Of a DNA stretch of 64,000 nt, positions 8,156-14,903 are shown piece by piece. This DNA is from Flavobacterium piscisymbiosum (lineage in GTDB: Bacteria; Bacteroidota; Bacteroidia; Flavobacteriales; Flavobacteriaceae): NCBI RefSeq assembly GCF_020905295.1, contig NZ_JAJJMM010000001.1, positions 4,774,001 through 4,838,000 on the forward strand, given 5' to 3'. The notes under the pieces were generated by a model. The model was not told the DNA's origin. It did not search any database and was given only the letters and a program-made list of their open reading frames with translations. Within the stretch, counting starts at the first letter, position 1. The number at the start of each line of letters is the position of its first letter. The position numbers were made by a program, and so were the translations under genes.

Positions 8156-9451
8156 TTATTTTCTCAAAGATTTAAATGCCGCACGAAGTTCTTCCGTAAA
8201 AAGTTGTGGTTCTTCCCAGGAAGCAAAATGACCTCCTTTTGATACTTCATTAAAGTAAATCAGATTTTTATAACTTTTCTCTGTCCAGCTTTTTGGCGCC
8301 TGATAGATTTCTCCCGGAAAAACAGTTACAGCAACCGGAATTTTTATATCGTTTGTTTTTTGTTCAACCACATTAAAGTTGTTGGTATTATTTTCCCAAT
8401 ACAATTGTGCCGATGAGTTTGCTGTGTTCGTTAACCAATACAAAGTGATATCATCTAGCATTTCATCTTTCGTAAGTGATTTTTCTGCGTTTCCTCCACT
8501 ATAGGTCCATTCGTTGAATTTATCTAAGAAAAAAGAAGCCAATCCAACAGGAGAATCTGTAAGTCCGTAGCCTAAAGTCTGAGGGCGTGTTACCATCATT
8601 CCCGCATAACCACCGCCTCTGGTGTATAATTTATTAAGAGATACAAAAGCTGCTTTTTCTTTAACCGATAATCCTTCAGGAGCCGGATCTCCGTCTTTTA
8701 AAGCTTTCGCAATATCTGCAGGAACTGTTGCAGGCATATTTACGTGAATCCCCAATAATCCTTCTGGAGCTTGGCGTGCCATGGCATCAGCAATTACAGA
8801 ACCCCAATCTCCACCTTGTGATACATAAGTTTTATAACCCAAACGTTTCATCAAAATATCCCACGCATTTCCAATTTTTTCCGGTCCCCAGCCTGTTCCT
8901 GTTGGCTTTTCAGAAAAACCATAACCCGGCATTGACGGAATTACAAGATCAAAAGCGTCTTCGGCTTTTCCACCGTAAGCGGTAGGATCTGTTAAAGGTC
9001 CAATTACTTTCAAAAGTTCAAAGAAAGATCCTGGCCAACCGTGCGTAATTATTAATGGTAATGCGTTTTTATGTTTCGATTTAATGTGAATGAACTGAAT
9101 GTCTAATCCGTCGATATTGGTGACAAATTGAGGCAATGCATTTAGTTTCGCTTCTGTTTTGCGCCAGTCATAAGTAGTACCCCAATATTTTACCAGACCT
9201 TGAATTTGCTGTAATTTAACACCTTGTGATTGGTCTGTAACCGTTTCTTTATCCGGCCATCTTGTAGCGTTTACACGAGTGCGAAGATCCATCAAGACTT
9301 CTTTCAAAATACTAATGTGATACGGGCGAATTGCTTCTGAATCTACTTTAGTTTGCTTTTTTTGTCCGAAGCTTGTTGTCGCAATCAGCATAAATGTTCC
9401 TGTAGCAATGGCGTTTAGGAAGCTGCGTTTGTTTGTTTTTATTGTTTCCAT
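8156..9451 (-). CDS. Exported epoxide hydrolase with N-terminal EHN domain
   Basis: 431 aa from the ATG at 9451. The longer frame starts at a TTG at 9493 that lies inside the -7 box, so it cannot be the start. A signal sequence (NKRSFLNAIATGTFMLIATTSFGQ region) precedes an epoxide-hydrolase N-terminal lid domain (about 40-150) and an alpha/beta hydrolase core: HGWPGSFFEL oxyanion motif, GYGFSEKP, nucleophile D in QGGDWGSV, and catalytic His in GGHFASWEEP. Family members open epoxides by a two-step Asp-ester mechanism. Export of this enzyme is unusual. KRSFL faintly resembles a Tat motif but lacks the twin Arg. Confidence 0.9.
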   Translation of the reverse strand: METIKTNKRSFLNAIATGTFMLIATTSFGQKKQTKVDSEAIRPYHISILKEVLMDLRTRVNATRWPDKETVTDQSQGVKLQQIQGLVKYWGTTYDWRKTEAKLNALPQFVTNIDGLDIQFIHIKSKHKNALPLIITHGWPGSFFELLKVIGPLTDPTAYGGKAEDAFDLVIPSMPGYGFSEKPTGTGWGPEKIGNAWDILMKRLGYKTYVSQGGDWGSVIADAMARQAPEGLLGIHVNMPATVPADIAKALKDGDPAPEGLSVKEKAAFVSLNKLYTRGGGYAGMMVTRPQTLGYGLTDSPVGLASFFLDKFNEWTYSGGNAEKSLTKDEMLDDITLYWLTNTANSSAQLYWENNTNNFNVVEQKTNDIKIPVAVTVFPGEIYQAPKSWTEKSYKNLIYFNEVSKGGHFASWEEPQLFTEELRAAFKSLRK

Positions 9452-9490
9452 TTTGATTATAAATTTTGTTATTGTGATTAATTTCTTTGT

Positions 9491-9564
9491 CAAAAGTATC
9501 TCGATAACAAGCGATTTAAAATCAGTAAATAGTCTAAACGGACGAAGTTGAACCCGAAACGGAC
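9491..9564 (-). promoter_or_regulatory. Promoter with tandem AraC-type operator (copy 3)
   Basis: The minus strand has TACTTTTG (9491-9498) as -7 box. GTCCGTTT half-sites have GGAC cores at 9540-9543 and 9561-9564, spacing 21 bp, near half-site about -56. The region is homologous to copy 2, which fixes the downstream start codon at 9451. Confidence 0.65.
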
Positions 9565-9610
9565 ATTGTGGAAGTTGAAGGTTTTTAGGGTATTATTGTT
9601 ATTTTATTTC

Positions 9611-9740
9611 AGGAGCTAATCTCGCACCCGAGCCTGAAAGTGCGAATTGGCGAAGCAATTCGTTTCAATCTTTTGTTTCCGTCGCGGCGGACACAAAAGG
9701 ATTTCCACTTCTATCGGGGCTAGGGCTTTAGGTTTCATAA
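9611..9740 (+). repeat. GGAGCTA...TTCATAA structured repeat, copy 1
   Basis: It opens AGGAGCTAATCTCGCACCCG and closes GGGGCTAGGGCTTTAGG then TTCATAA. The middle holds a hairpin CTTTTGTTTCC / GGACACAAAAGG. Other copies: 14646-14742 (minus), 33772-33899, 61786-61882. Confidence 0.6.
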
Positions 9741-9808
9741 GAGTATTTTAGCTTATTTTGTCATTTCAGAAAAAATCTTCTATGTTCAAAGTTCTTCTGC
9801 GCATTTCT

Positions 9809-9907
9809 GTCATTTCGACGGAGGAGAAATCCTCGCAAGTAACTCCGCAACGAAAAACCAATCTTTGGCGAGTTTCTTGCGAGGATTTCTCCTTGCGTCG
9901 AAATGAC
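9809..9907. repeat. GTCATTTCGACGGAGG palindromic element
   Basis: The arms GTCATTTCGACGGAGGAGAA and TTCTCCTTGCGTCGAAATGAC form a near-perfect inverted repeat of about 20 bp around a 55-60 nt centre. Same family as 37905-38004. Confidence 0.65.
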
Positions 9908-10117
9908 AAGATTGCGGTCATTATCTGGAAAACTAAAACTCCTTATCCTTTGTCAAGGTTTTAAACCAACTGCTTAAAACTCTTATAAATGTATATATTC
10001 AAAGTTAGTCTGCGCATTTTTGGGTAAACTATGCGATACTATTAAAAGTGAAACGCCCTTTTTTACGCATTCCAAATCTATGTCTCTATTTGTTTAAAAA
10101 AACAATAACGCACAAAA

Positions 10118-10144
10118 AAAGCCTAATCTCTAAAATCAGGCTTT
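10118..10144 (-). terminator. Terminator of the yceI-to-nitronate-monooxygenase operon
   Basis: AAAGCCT (10118-10124) pairs with AGGCTTT (10138-10144). On the minus strand it ends in a run of T, 24 bp after the stop codon of the last operon gene. Confidence 0.65.
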
Positions 10145-10167
10145 GTCCATTTGTATTTTCAATTTGA

Positions 10168-11253
10168 TTATCCCTTCAAATCATTAAAATAAGCGTTCGT
10201 TTCTTCTATAAGCGAATGCATCAGTTCTTTCGCTTTGGTATGTTTTAAAATCGGTGCGATTTGTCCGCCCCAAAATAAAATCATGTCCCATTTTTGCTGA
10301 TCAAGCGCTGCTTTTCGTAATGGTGATATAAGACTCGTTTGTAACGGGAACGGCAGCACATCTTTTTCTTTGCCTAAAATTTCTTTGGCAACTCTGCTGG
10401 TTAATCCGCGGCCCAAACGTCCTGTGTACGCACGTGATAAAGTAGTATATTTTGCTGCATCAGAGAATAACATTTCTCTATGAATGGGTAATGCGTTCGA
10501 TTCGTCACAGGCCAGAAATGCAGTTCCTATCTGCGCCGCACTGGCGCCTAAGGCTAAAGCTGCAGCGACGCCTTTTCCGTTGGCAATTCCTCCGGCAGCA
10601 ATTATTGGTGTTTTTACTTTTTCGCGAATGAGTTGTAGTAATACAAAAGTTCCTGTTAGTGATGATTCGGCGGAAGCCAAAAACGAAGGTCTGTGTCCAC
10701 CCGCTTCAAAACCTGAGGCAATAATCATATCTACACCGGTACTTTCGAGAAAAATAGCTTCGTCTAAAGTCGTTGCCGCACCAACGGTTACGATTCCTGA
10801 TCTTTTGCATTGTTCTAAAACATCGGCAGAAAGTGCTCCAAACATAAAACTGAATACTTTTGGTTTTATATCTAAAATTACTTCCAGCTGATTCTCAAAT
10901 CTGGATTGAAACGGAGCAGGTTTTTCCGGTAACGGAATACCAACTTCATCAAAATAAGGTTTGAATAATGCTGCTGTTTTATCGTATTGATCGTCTGATA
11001 AACCTGATTGCGGAATATCATGATCAGAAACCCAGAGATTGATATTGTACGGTTTATTGGTTGCTGCTTTTAATTGTTTGTCGGCCTCGAAAATTTCCTG
11101 AGGTGACATTGTATAAGCTCCGTATCCGCCAAGTCCACCGGCTTTTGATACCGCGGCAGTTAACGCTACGGTTGATAAATTTCCGCCAAATGGTCCCTGC
11201 ATTATAGGATAATCAATCCCTAATAATGCTGTAGCTTTTGTATTGTACCACAT
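10168..11253 (-). CDS. Nitronate monooxygenase (FMN-dependent, 2-nitropropane dioxygenase family)
   Basis: 361 aa TIM-barrel flavoprotein. Family marks are YPIMQGPFGG at the N-terminus, KAGGLGGYGA, the FMN phosphate-binding region AGGIANGKGVAAALALGA and the segment ASGFEAGGHR carrying the catalytic His. These enzymes oxidise alkyl nitronates such as propionate-3-nitronate to the aldehyde plus nitrite, a detoxification reaction in the cytoplasm. It is the last gene of a five-gene operon, 17 bp after the NTF2-like gene, and is followed by a terminator. Confidence 0.92.
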   Translation of the reverse strand: MWYNTKATALLGIDYPIMQGPFGGNLSTVALTAAVSKAGGLGGYGAYTMSPQEIFEADKQLKAATNKPYNINLWVSDHDIPQSGLSDDQYDKTAALFKPYFDEVGIPLPEKPAPFQSRFENQLEVILDIKPKVFSFMFGALSADVLEQCKRSGIVTVGAATTLDEAIFLESTGVDMIIASGFEAGGHRPSFLASAESSLTGTFVLLQLIREKVKTPIIAAGGIANGKGVAAALALGASAAQIGTAFLACDESNALPIHREMLFSDAAKYTTLSRAYTGRLGRGLTSRVAKEILGKEKDVLPFPLQTSLISPLRKAALDQQKWDMILFWGGQIAPILKHTKAKELMHSLIEETNAYFNDLKG

Positions 11254-11270
11254 TGCTATCTTGTTTAAAG

Positions 11271-11720
11271 TTATTCGCTTGTATCGGTCAACATTTTATT
11301 GACGATAAGCCATTTTCCGTTAATCTTATGGAAAGATAAAAAATCCCGATAATTAAAGTCGTACATTTTAACATTAATTTCGGCTGTAGCTATTGAATTT
11401 ACTACATTAATCTTCAAAATTTCTCCTTTGAAAGGTTTTCCTGAATCTTTAGGACTTTGTCTGTTTTTTACGCCGCTTAAATAAAGATCTACCGTTTTAA
11501 AATAAGGCTGTCCTTTAATATCTCCAAAAAGTAAAGCACTTTCATGAAAAATACTTCCCAAACGTCTTTCGTCTCCTTCGTAAATTCCTTTAAAATAATA
11601 ATTTTCTAATGCATCAGTAATCGCTGACACGTCGGCCTGATTTTCCATTTTAATGTTATTTTGAGCTTTTATGCCCTGCAAAGTGCAGAGCATAAAAGCA
11701 ATTAATAAAATAGTTTTCAT
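11271..11720 (-). CDS. Exported NTF2-like / putative lumazine-binding family protein
   Basis: 149 aa with a short signal peptide (LLIAFMLCTLQGIKAQ). The mature part has the NTF2/SnoaL-type cone fold pattern of the family called putative lumazine-binding: ALENYYFKGIYEGDERRLGSIFHESALLFG then SFHKINGKWLIVNKM. This is given as domains, not a continuous claim of function. Ligand and activity are unknown; a secreted binding or isomerase-like role is possible. It sits inside an operon of cytoplasmic redox enzymes, which is odd for an exported product. Confidence 0.75.
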   Translation of the reverse strand: MKTILLIAFMLCTLQGIKAQNNIKMENQADVSAITDALENYYFKGIYEGDERRLGSIFHESALLFGDIKGQPYFKTVDLYLSGVKNRQSPKDSGKPFKGEILKINVVNSIATAEINVKMYDFNYRDFLSFHKINGKWLIVNKMLTDTSE

Positions 11721-11724
11721 TTAA

Positions 11725-12456
11725 TTATAAGTTGTGTCCCGCTCCTTTACCGCCATCAACATTGATGATTGCACCGGTAATAAAACTGCTTTTGGCAACG
11801 GTATAGACCATTTCGGCTACGTCATCGACTTCTCCTACTCTGTTCAAAAGATGCAATCCGGCACTTTGATCTGATTTGTCTCCGTGCATTGGCGTGCGAA
11901 TAACACCCGGCGCAACGGTATTGAAACGAATGTTTTGTTTACCAAATTCTGCTGCTAACTGAATCGTTAAGGCGTGAATGGCGCCTTTGCTTGATACGGG
12001 AGCCGAAGCCGGCCATCCGCCCAATCCGTGGTTGACCAAAGGAGTTCCTATGTTGATTACAACACCATCTTGTTGTTTCAACATTTGCGGAATAACAGAT
12101 TGTGTAGTGAAATAAGTTCCTTTTAGGTTGGTGGTCAAAAATTTATCCAGATACGCTTCATCAACTTCCAAAAATGGTTTACTGTCGAAGATTCCGGCAT
12201 TGTTTACCAATACATCTACAGAACCAAATTTTTCTAAAGCAATTTTTACCAATTGTTCTCCGGTTTGTTTTTTGCTCACATCTCCGGCAAACATGGCCAG
12301 ATTGTCTCCTGCTCCAAATTCGTTGTAAGCACTTTCTAATGCCGATGGTGTTAACGAATTGATGACAACATTATCGCCTCTGTCCAAAAAGTATTTGGCG
12401 ATTCCTTTTCCGATTCCCGAAGCTGCTCCGGTAACGATTATCGTTTGTTTTTTCAT
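11725..12456 (-). CDS. SDR-family protein with the catalytic Tyr replaced
   Basis: 243 aa classical short-chain dehydrogenase fold: NAD(P) motif TGAASGIGKG at the N-terminus, NNAG near residue 85, and the C-terminal PGVIRTP. The usual YxxxK active site reads PVSSK (in PASAPVSSKGAIHAL), so the catalytic tyrosine is replaced by proline while the lysine is kept. The usual catalytic serine region reads INIGTP. It may therefore be a non-catalytic or mechanistically changed SDR, or use another residue. It sits 4 bp upstream of the NTF2-like gene and 4 bp after the tautomerase gene. Confidence 0.85.
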   Translation of the reverse strand: MKKQTIIVTGAASGIGKGIAKYFLDRGDNVVINSLTPSALESAYNEFGAGDNLAMFAGDVSKKQTGEQLVKIALEKFGSVDVLVNNAGIFDSKPFLEVDEAYLDKFLTTNLKGTYFTTQSVIPQMLKQQDGVVINIGTPLVNHGLGGWPASAPVSSKGAIHALTIQLAAEFGKQNIRFNTVAPGVIRTPMHGDKSDQSAGLHLLNRVGEVDDVAEMVYTVAKSSFITGAIINVDGGKGAGHNL

Positions 12457-12460
12457 GATA

Positions 12461-12679
12461 TTATTTTTTATCGGCTGTTATGCCTTTTTCTCTTAATACA
12501 GATACCTGATCTCCTGCGTAACCCCAATCGTCGAGTTCGATTTCCTGAATCACAACGTGGGTCAAATGCGGATCTTTGTTCAATACATCGGTAATCAGGT
12601 TGGTGATTCCGCTTATTAATTCTTGTTTTTGCTCGCGGGTAACACCTTCGCGCGTCAATTCGATTTTTACGTAAGGCAT
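12461..12679 (-). CDS. 4-oxalocrotonate tautomerase family protein
   Basis: 72 aa, the small size of the 4-OT family. After removal of Met the N-terminal residue is Pro (MPYVKIEL), the catalytic general base that moves protons in keto-enol tautomerisation. VTREQKQELISGITNLI is the typical first helix. Four bp separate it from its neighbours on both sides, so it is firmly within the operon. The substrate is unknown. Confidence 0.88.
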   Translation of the reverse strand: MPYVKIELTREGVTREQKQELISGITNLITDVLNKDPHLTHVVIQEIELDDWGYAGDQVSVLREKGITADKK

Positions 12680-12683
12680 GGTC

Positions 12684-13223
12684 TTAGTTTTTAGATACTT
12701 CGGCTGTGATAGTAAAATCTAAATCAAAGTCGTTGTAGATTAATGTATCGCCTAAATCTTTGAAGAAGTTTCCTGAACGGAATTTGATATCGTATTTCGT
12801 ACGATCAATAACTAGTTTACCTGCAAATGAAAGTGTATTGTTGGTGCTTTCTACTTCGGTTTCAAAACCTGTAAGGTGTGTGATGTCTTTTATCGTAAGA
12901 TTCCCTTCAAGATAATATTTACCATTTGAAATTTCTTTTACAGAAAGAATCTCAAATCTTGCAGTTGGAAATTTTTCGATAGAGAAAAAATCATCTGAAG
13001 CCAAATGTCCAGCAAATTGCGCATTTGTATCCGGATCTGTAACGTCCAGAATTTTTATTGAGGCGGTATTGATGACAATATTTCCACCATTTATTTTTCC
13101 GTCATTCAAAATAAAATGACCTTCTTTGATACCAATTGTACCATTATGTGCACCGGTAACTTTTCTACCAGTCCAATCGATGTTGCTGTTTGCGCTTACG
13201 ATATTAAAATTTGTTGTTTCCAT
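12684..13223 (-). CDS. YceI-family lipocalin-like protein, first gene of the operon
   Basis: 179 aa. The YceI fold is shown by SNIDWTGRKVTGAHNGTIGI at the start, FAGHLASDDFFSIEKFPTA in the middle and DRTKYDIKFRSG near the end. YceI proteins bind isoprenoid-type lipids in a beta barrel. No signal peptide is present, so it is predicted to be cytoplasmic, as in several flavobacterial homologues. It heads the operon running to 10168. A CRP-type site lies about 63 bp upstream of its start. Confidence 0.9.
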   Translation of the reverse strand: METTNFNIVSANSNIDWTGRKVTGAHNGTIGIKEGHFILNDGKINGGNIVINTASIKILDVTDPDTNAQFAGHLASDDFFSIEKFPTARFEILSVKEISNGKYYLEGNLTIKDITHLTGFETEVESTNNTLSFAGKLVIDRTKYDIKFRSGNFFKDLGDTLIYNDFDLDFTITAEVSKN

Positions 13224-13235
13224 TTTTATTGTATT

Positions 13236-13294
13236 TAAAAGTACAGTACAAAGGAACGACGGGTATGGAAATTGGTTACGTGATGTAGATCACA
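13236..13294 (-). promoter_or_regulatory. Near-consensus CRP-type operator and promoter of the yceI operon
   Basis: The minus strand reads TGTGATCTACATCACG (13279-13294), a perfect inverted repeat GTGAT-N4-ATCAC (13280-13293) matching the classical CRP site. TACTTTTA at 13236-13243 is a plausible -7 box, which puts the site centre about 57 bp upstream of transcription, a usual activator position. The Crp/Fnr-type regulator encoded just beyond (13843-14415) has the SRETLSR recognition helix expected to read GTGA. Confidence 0.65.
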
Positions 13295-13299
13295 ATCTT

Positions 13300-13640
13300 T
13301 TTTTTAGAGGTGCAAAGAGGCAAAGGTTTTGTTTCACGCAGATTTTTTTTTAATCGCGCAATCCCGATGGTTATCGGGAGCAGAGGCGCAAAGTTTTTTG
13401 TTTCGCGCAGATTTAAAAAGATTTTGGCGGATAAAGGCAGATGAATATTAAGGCAATGCTTGTTTTTTAATCTCGCAATCCCGATGGTTATTGGGCGCAG
13501 AGACGCAAAGTTTTTTGTTTCACGCAGATTTAAAAAGATTTAAGCGAATAAAGGCAGATGAATATTAAGGCAATGCTTGTTTTTTTAATCGCGCAAAGGC
13601 GCAGAGACGCAAAGTTTTTTGTTTCTAAGTTTTTTTTATT
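13300..13640. repeat. Tandem array of CAAAGTTTTTTGTTTCACGCAG units
   Basis: Three to four imperfect units of about 80-117 bp start near 13308, 13389, 13506 and 13610. Each runs GCAAAG-TTTTTTGTTTC(A/G)CGCAGATTTAAAAAGATT, a GGCAGATGAATATTAAGGCA segment, and a CGCAATCCCGATGG hairpin or CGCGCAAAGGCGCAGAGACG. No reading frame. Confidence 0.65.
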
Positions 13641-13649
13641 CTCATTTTT

Positions 13650-13748
13650 GTCATCCTGAGCGAAGTCGAAGGACACGCGAGAAGCTCGACAAAGATTGCG
13701 ATTTTGCTTGAGGAGTTTCTAATGTGATCCTTCTTTCCTCACGATGAC
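13650..13748. repeat. GTCATCCTGAGCGAAG palindromic element
   Basis: It begins GTCATCCTGAGCGAAGTCGA, has CGACAAAGATTGCG in the centre, and ends TGATCCTTCTTTCCTCACGA then TGAC. Same architecture as the elements at 9809, 37905 and 62158. Confidence 0.6.
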
Positions 13749-13842
13749 AAACTAAATTAAAAATCAAAAATCTGTCAAAATCTGCTTAAATCTTTTTAAA
13801 TCTGCGTGAAACAAAATCCTTGTAATCTGTGGCTAAAAAACT

Positions 13843-14415
13843 TTATGAGTTATATAATCTACTTAAGGTTTCTCTTGAAACTCCCAGATAGGCGGCAATT
13901 AAATGTTTGGGAACTAAATTATAAAGTTGTGGATATAATGCCAGAAGTTCTTCGTAGCGGGTTTTGACATTATTATTCATAAAAGATAAAAGTCGCTTTT
14001 GTGATGCGATGTATCCTTTGTTGGTTCTCCAGCGGAAAAAGTGTTCGATTTGATGAAATTCAGCACACAATTTTTCGCGGTCGCTGTTGGAAAGGCAAAG
14101 CAATTCGACATCGGAGATGCAATCTACATTTATGGTTGCGGGGGTTTGATTGTATAAAGCGCTATAATCTGATGTCCACCAGGTGGGCATAGCGAATTGC
14201 AGAATGTACATTTTGATTTCGTCATTGATGAAAAAAGCTTTCAGGCAACCTGAAATTACAAAATACTCGCAATCGACTTTGTCTCCGGCACTAATAATAG
14301 TTTGTCCTTTTTTGAATGATAAGGGTTTAAAATGCGAAAAGAAATAATCGAATTGATCGTCTGTCAACGAAGCGGTTTTGGCAATGTGTTGTTGAAGGAT
14401 TTCTTTGGATTCCAT
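13843..14415 (-). CDS. Crp/Fnr-family transcriptional regulator
   Basis: 190 aa. A cyclic-nucleotide-binding-like beta roll occupies about residues 20-120 (KKGQTIISAGDKVDCEYFVISG), a dimer helix follows, and the C-terminal winged helix-turn-helix ends LIAAYLGVSRETLSRL. The SRETxxR recognition helix is the CRP pattern that contacts GTGA. The effector pocket is not obviously that for cAMP, and family members in Bacteroidota often have unknown ligands. The near-perfect CRP-type operator at 13279-13294 upstream of the neighbouring operon is its most likely target. Confidence 0.9.
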   Translation of the reverse strand: MESKEILQQHIAKTASLTDDQFDYFFSHFKPLSFKKGQTIISAGDKVDCEYFVISGCLKAFFINDEIKMYILQFAMPTWWTSDYSALYNQTPATINVDCISDVELLCLSNSDREKLCAEFHQIEHFFRWRTNKGYIASQKRLLSFMNNNVKTRYEELLALYPQLYNLVPKHLIAAYLGVSRETLSRLYNS

Positions 14416-14645
14416 AAAAGAGTGGCAAAGGTTCTGAGTGACAAAGGTACAAAGGATTTTCTTTTAAAGGTGCTAAGGTTCTGAGGTGCTAAGGGACAAA
14501 GGATTTCTTTAAAGGTGCTAAGGTTCTAAGATGCTAAGGTTCTGAGTTTTTTTTTAAGGCTCAACAGGAATCGTAGAGGCGCACAGCAGTGCGTCTCCTC
14601 GTATGGTATAATAATCTCGAAAAGATTCAGAGGCGTATATATTTC

Positions 14646-14742
14646 TGATGAAAACTGATGCCTAGCCCTGATGGGAGGGAAAATCCTTTTGTGCCGGGGT
14701 TCGGCACAAAAGATTTGGAAGGACAGCAGGAAATAGCTCCTA
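14646..14742 (-). repeat. GGAGCTA...TTCATAA structured repeat, copy 4 (minus strand)
   Basis: On the minus strand it opens AGGAGCTATTTCCTGCTGTCC, shows the hairpin CTTTTGTGCCG / CGGCACAAAAGG, and closes CCCATCAGGGCTAGGCATC. Its hairpin sequence differs from copies 1-3 while pairing is kept. Confidence 0.65.
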
Positions 14743-14840
14743 ATAAAAATTAAATTCCAATCCCTAAACTTGGTGATAAAATCCAAATTCCAATTTAGGG
14801 GCTATACTTTTAAAAGATGATTATCTTTTTGTCATAAATA

Positions 14841-14883
14841 AAAAATCAGGAAACAATATTGTAAATATCGTTCCTGATTTTTT
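14841..14883 (-). terminator. Terminator after the 819-aa lipoprotein gene
   Basis: AAATCAGGAA (14843-14852) pairs with TTCCTGATTT (14871-14880), an inverted repeat flanked by A and T runs, about 20 bp after the stop codon at 14904. Confidence 0.7.
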
Positions 14884-14903
14884 ATTCGTAGCTTTTAGTA
14901 AAC

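Larger units (their letters stand above)
9452..10167. repeat. 716-bp gene-free spacer with three dispersed-repeat families
   Basis: Beyond the promoter at 9491-9564 it contains in order: a GGAGCTA...TTCATAA element (9611-9740), a GTCATTTCGACGGAGG palindrome (9809-9907), a fragment of the 18-bp TIR element (about 10025-10096) and a terminator (10118-10144). The short frame on the plus strand around 9758-9964 runs through the palindrome and is not credible. Confidence 0.7.
14416..14903. repeat. Gene-free spacer with GGTGCTAAGG tandem repeats and a structured repeat
   Basis: About 490 bp. Next to the crp-type gene is a TACCTTTG -7 box on the minus strand (near 14443), then GGTGCTAAGGTTCTGA units repeated to about 14545. 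The inverse copy of the GGAGCTA...TTCATAA element lies at 14646-14742 and a terminator at 14841-14883. The frame at 14526-14786 crosses these repeats and is not credible. Confidence 0.6.

Noticed and set aside
9452..9493. Longer start for the EHN epoxide hydrolase (TTG at 9493)
   Set aside because: The codon lies within the TACTTTTG -7 box, and the homologous promoter of the 7348 gene shows the coding part begins at 9451.
9758..9964. 68-codon plus-strand frame
   Set aside because: It is a translation of the GTCATTTCGACGGAGG palindrome, and both arms give similar peptides.
14526..14786. 86-codon minus-strand frame
   Set aside because: It crosses the inverse GGAGCTA...TTCATAA element and low-complexity GGTGCTAAGG repeats.
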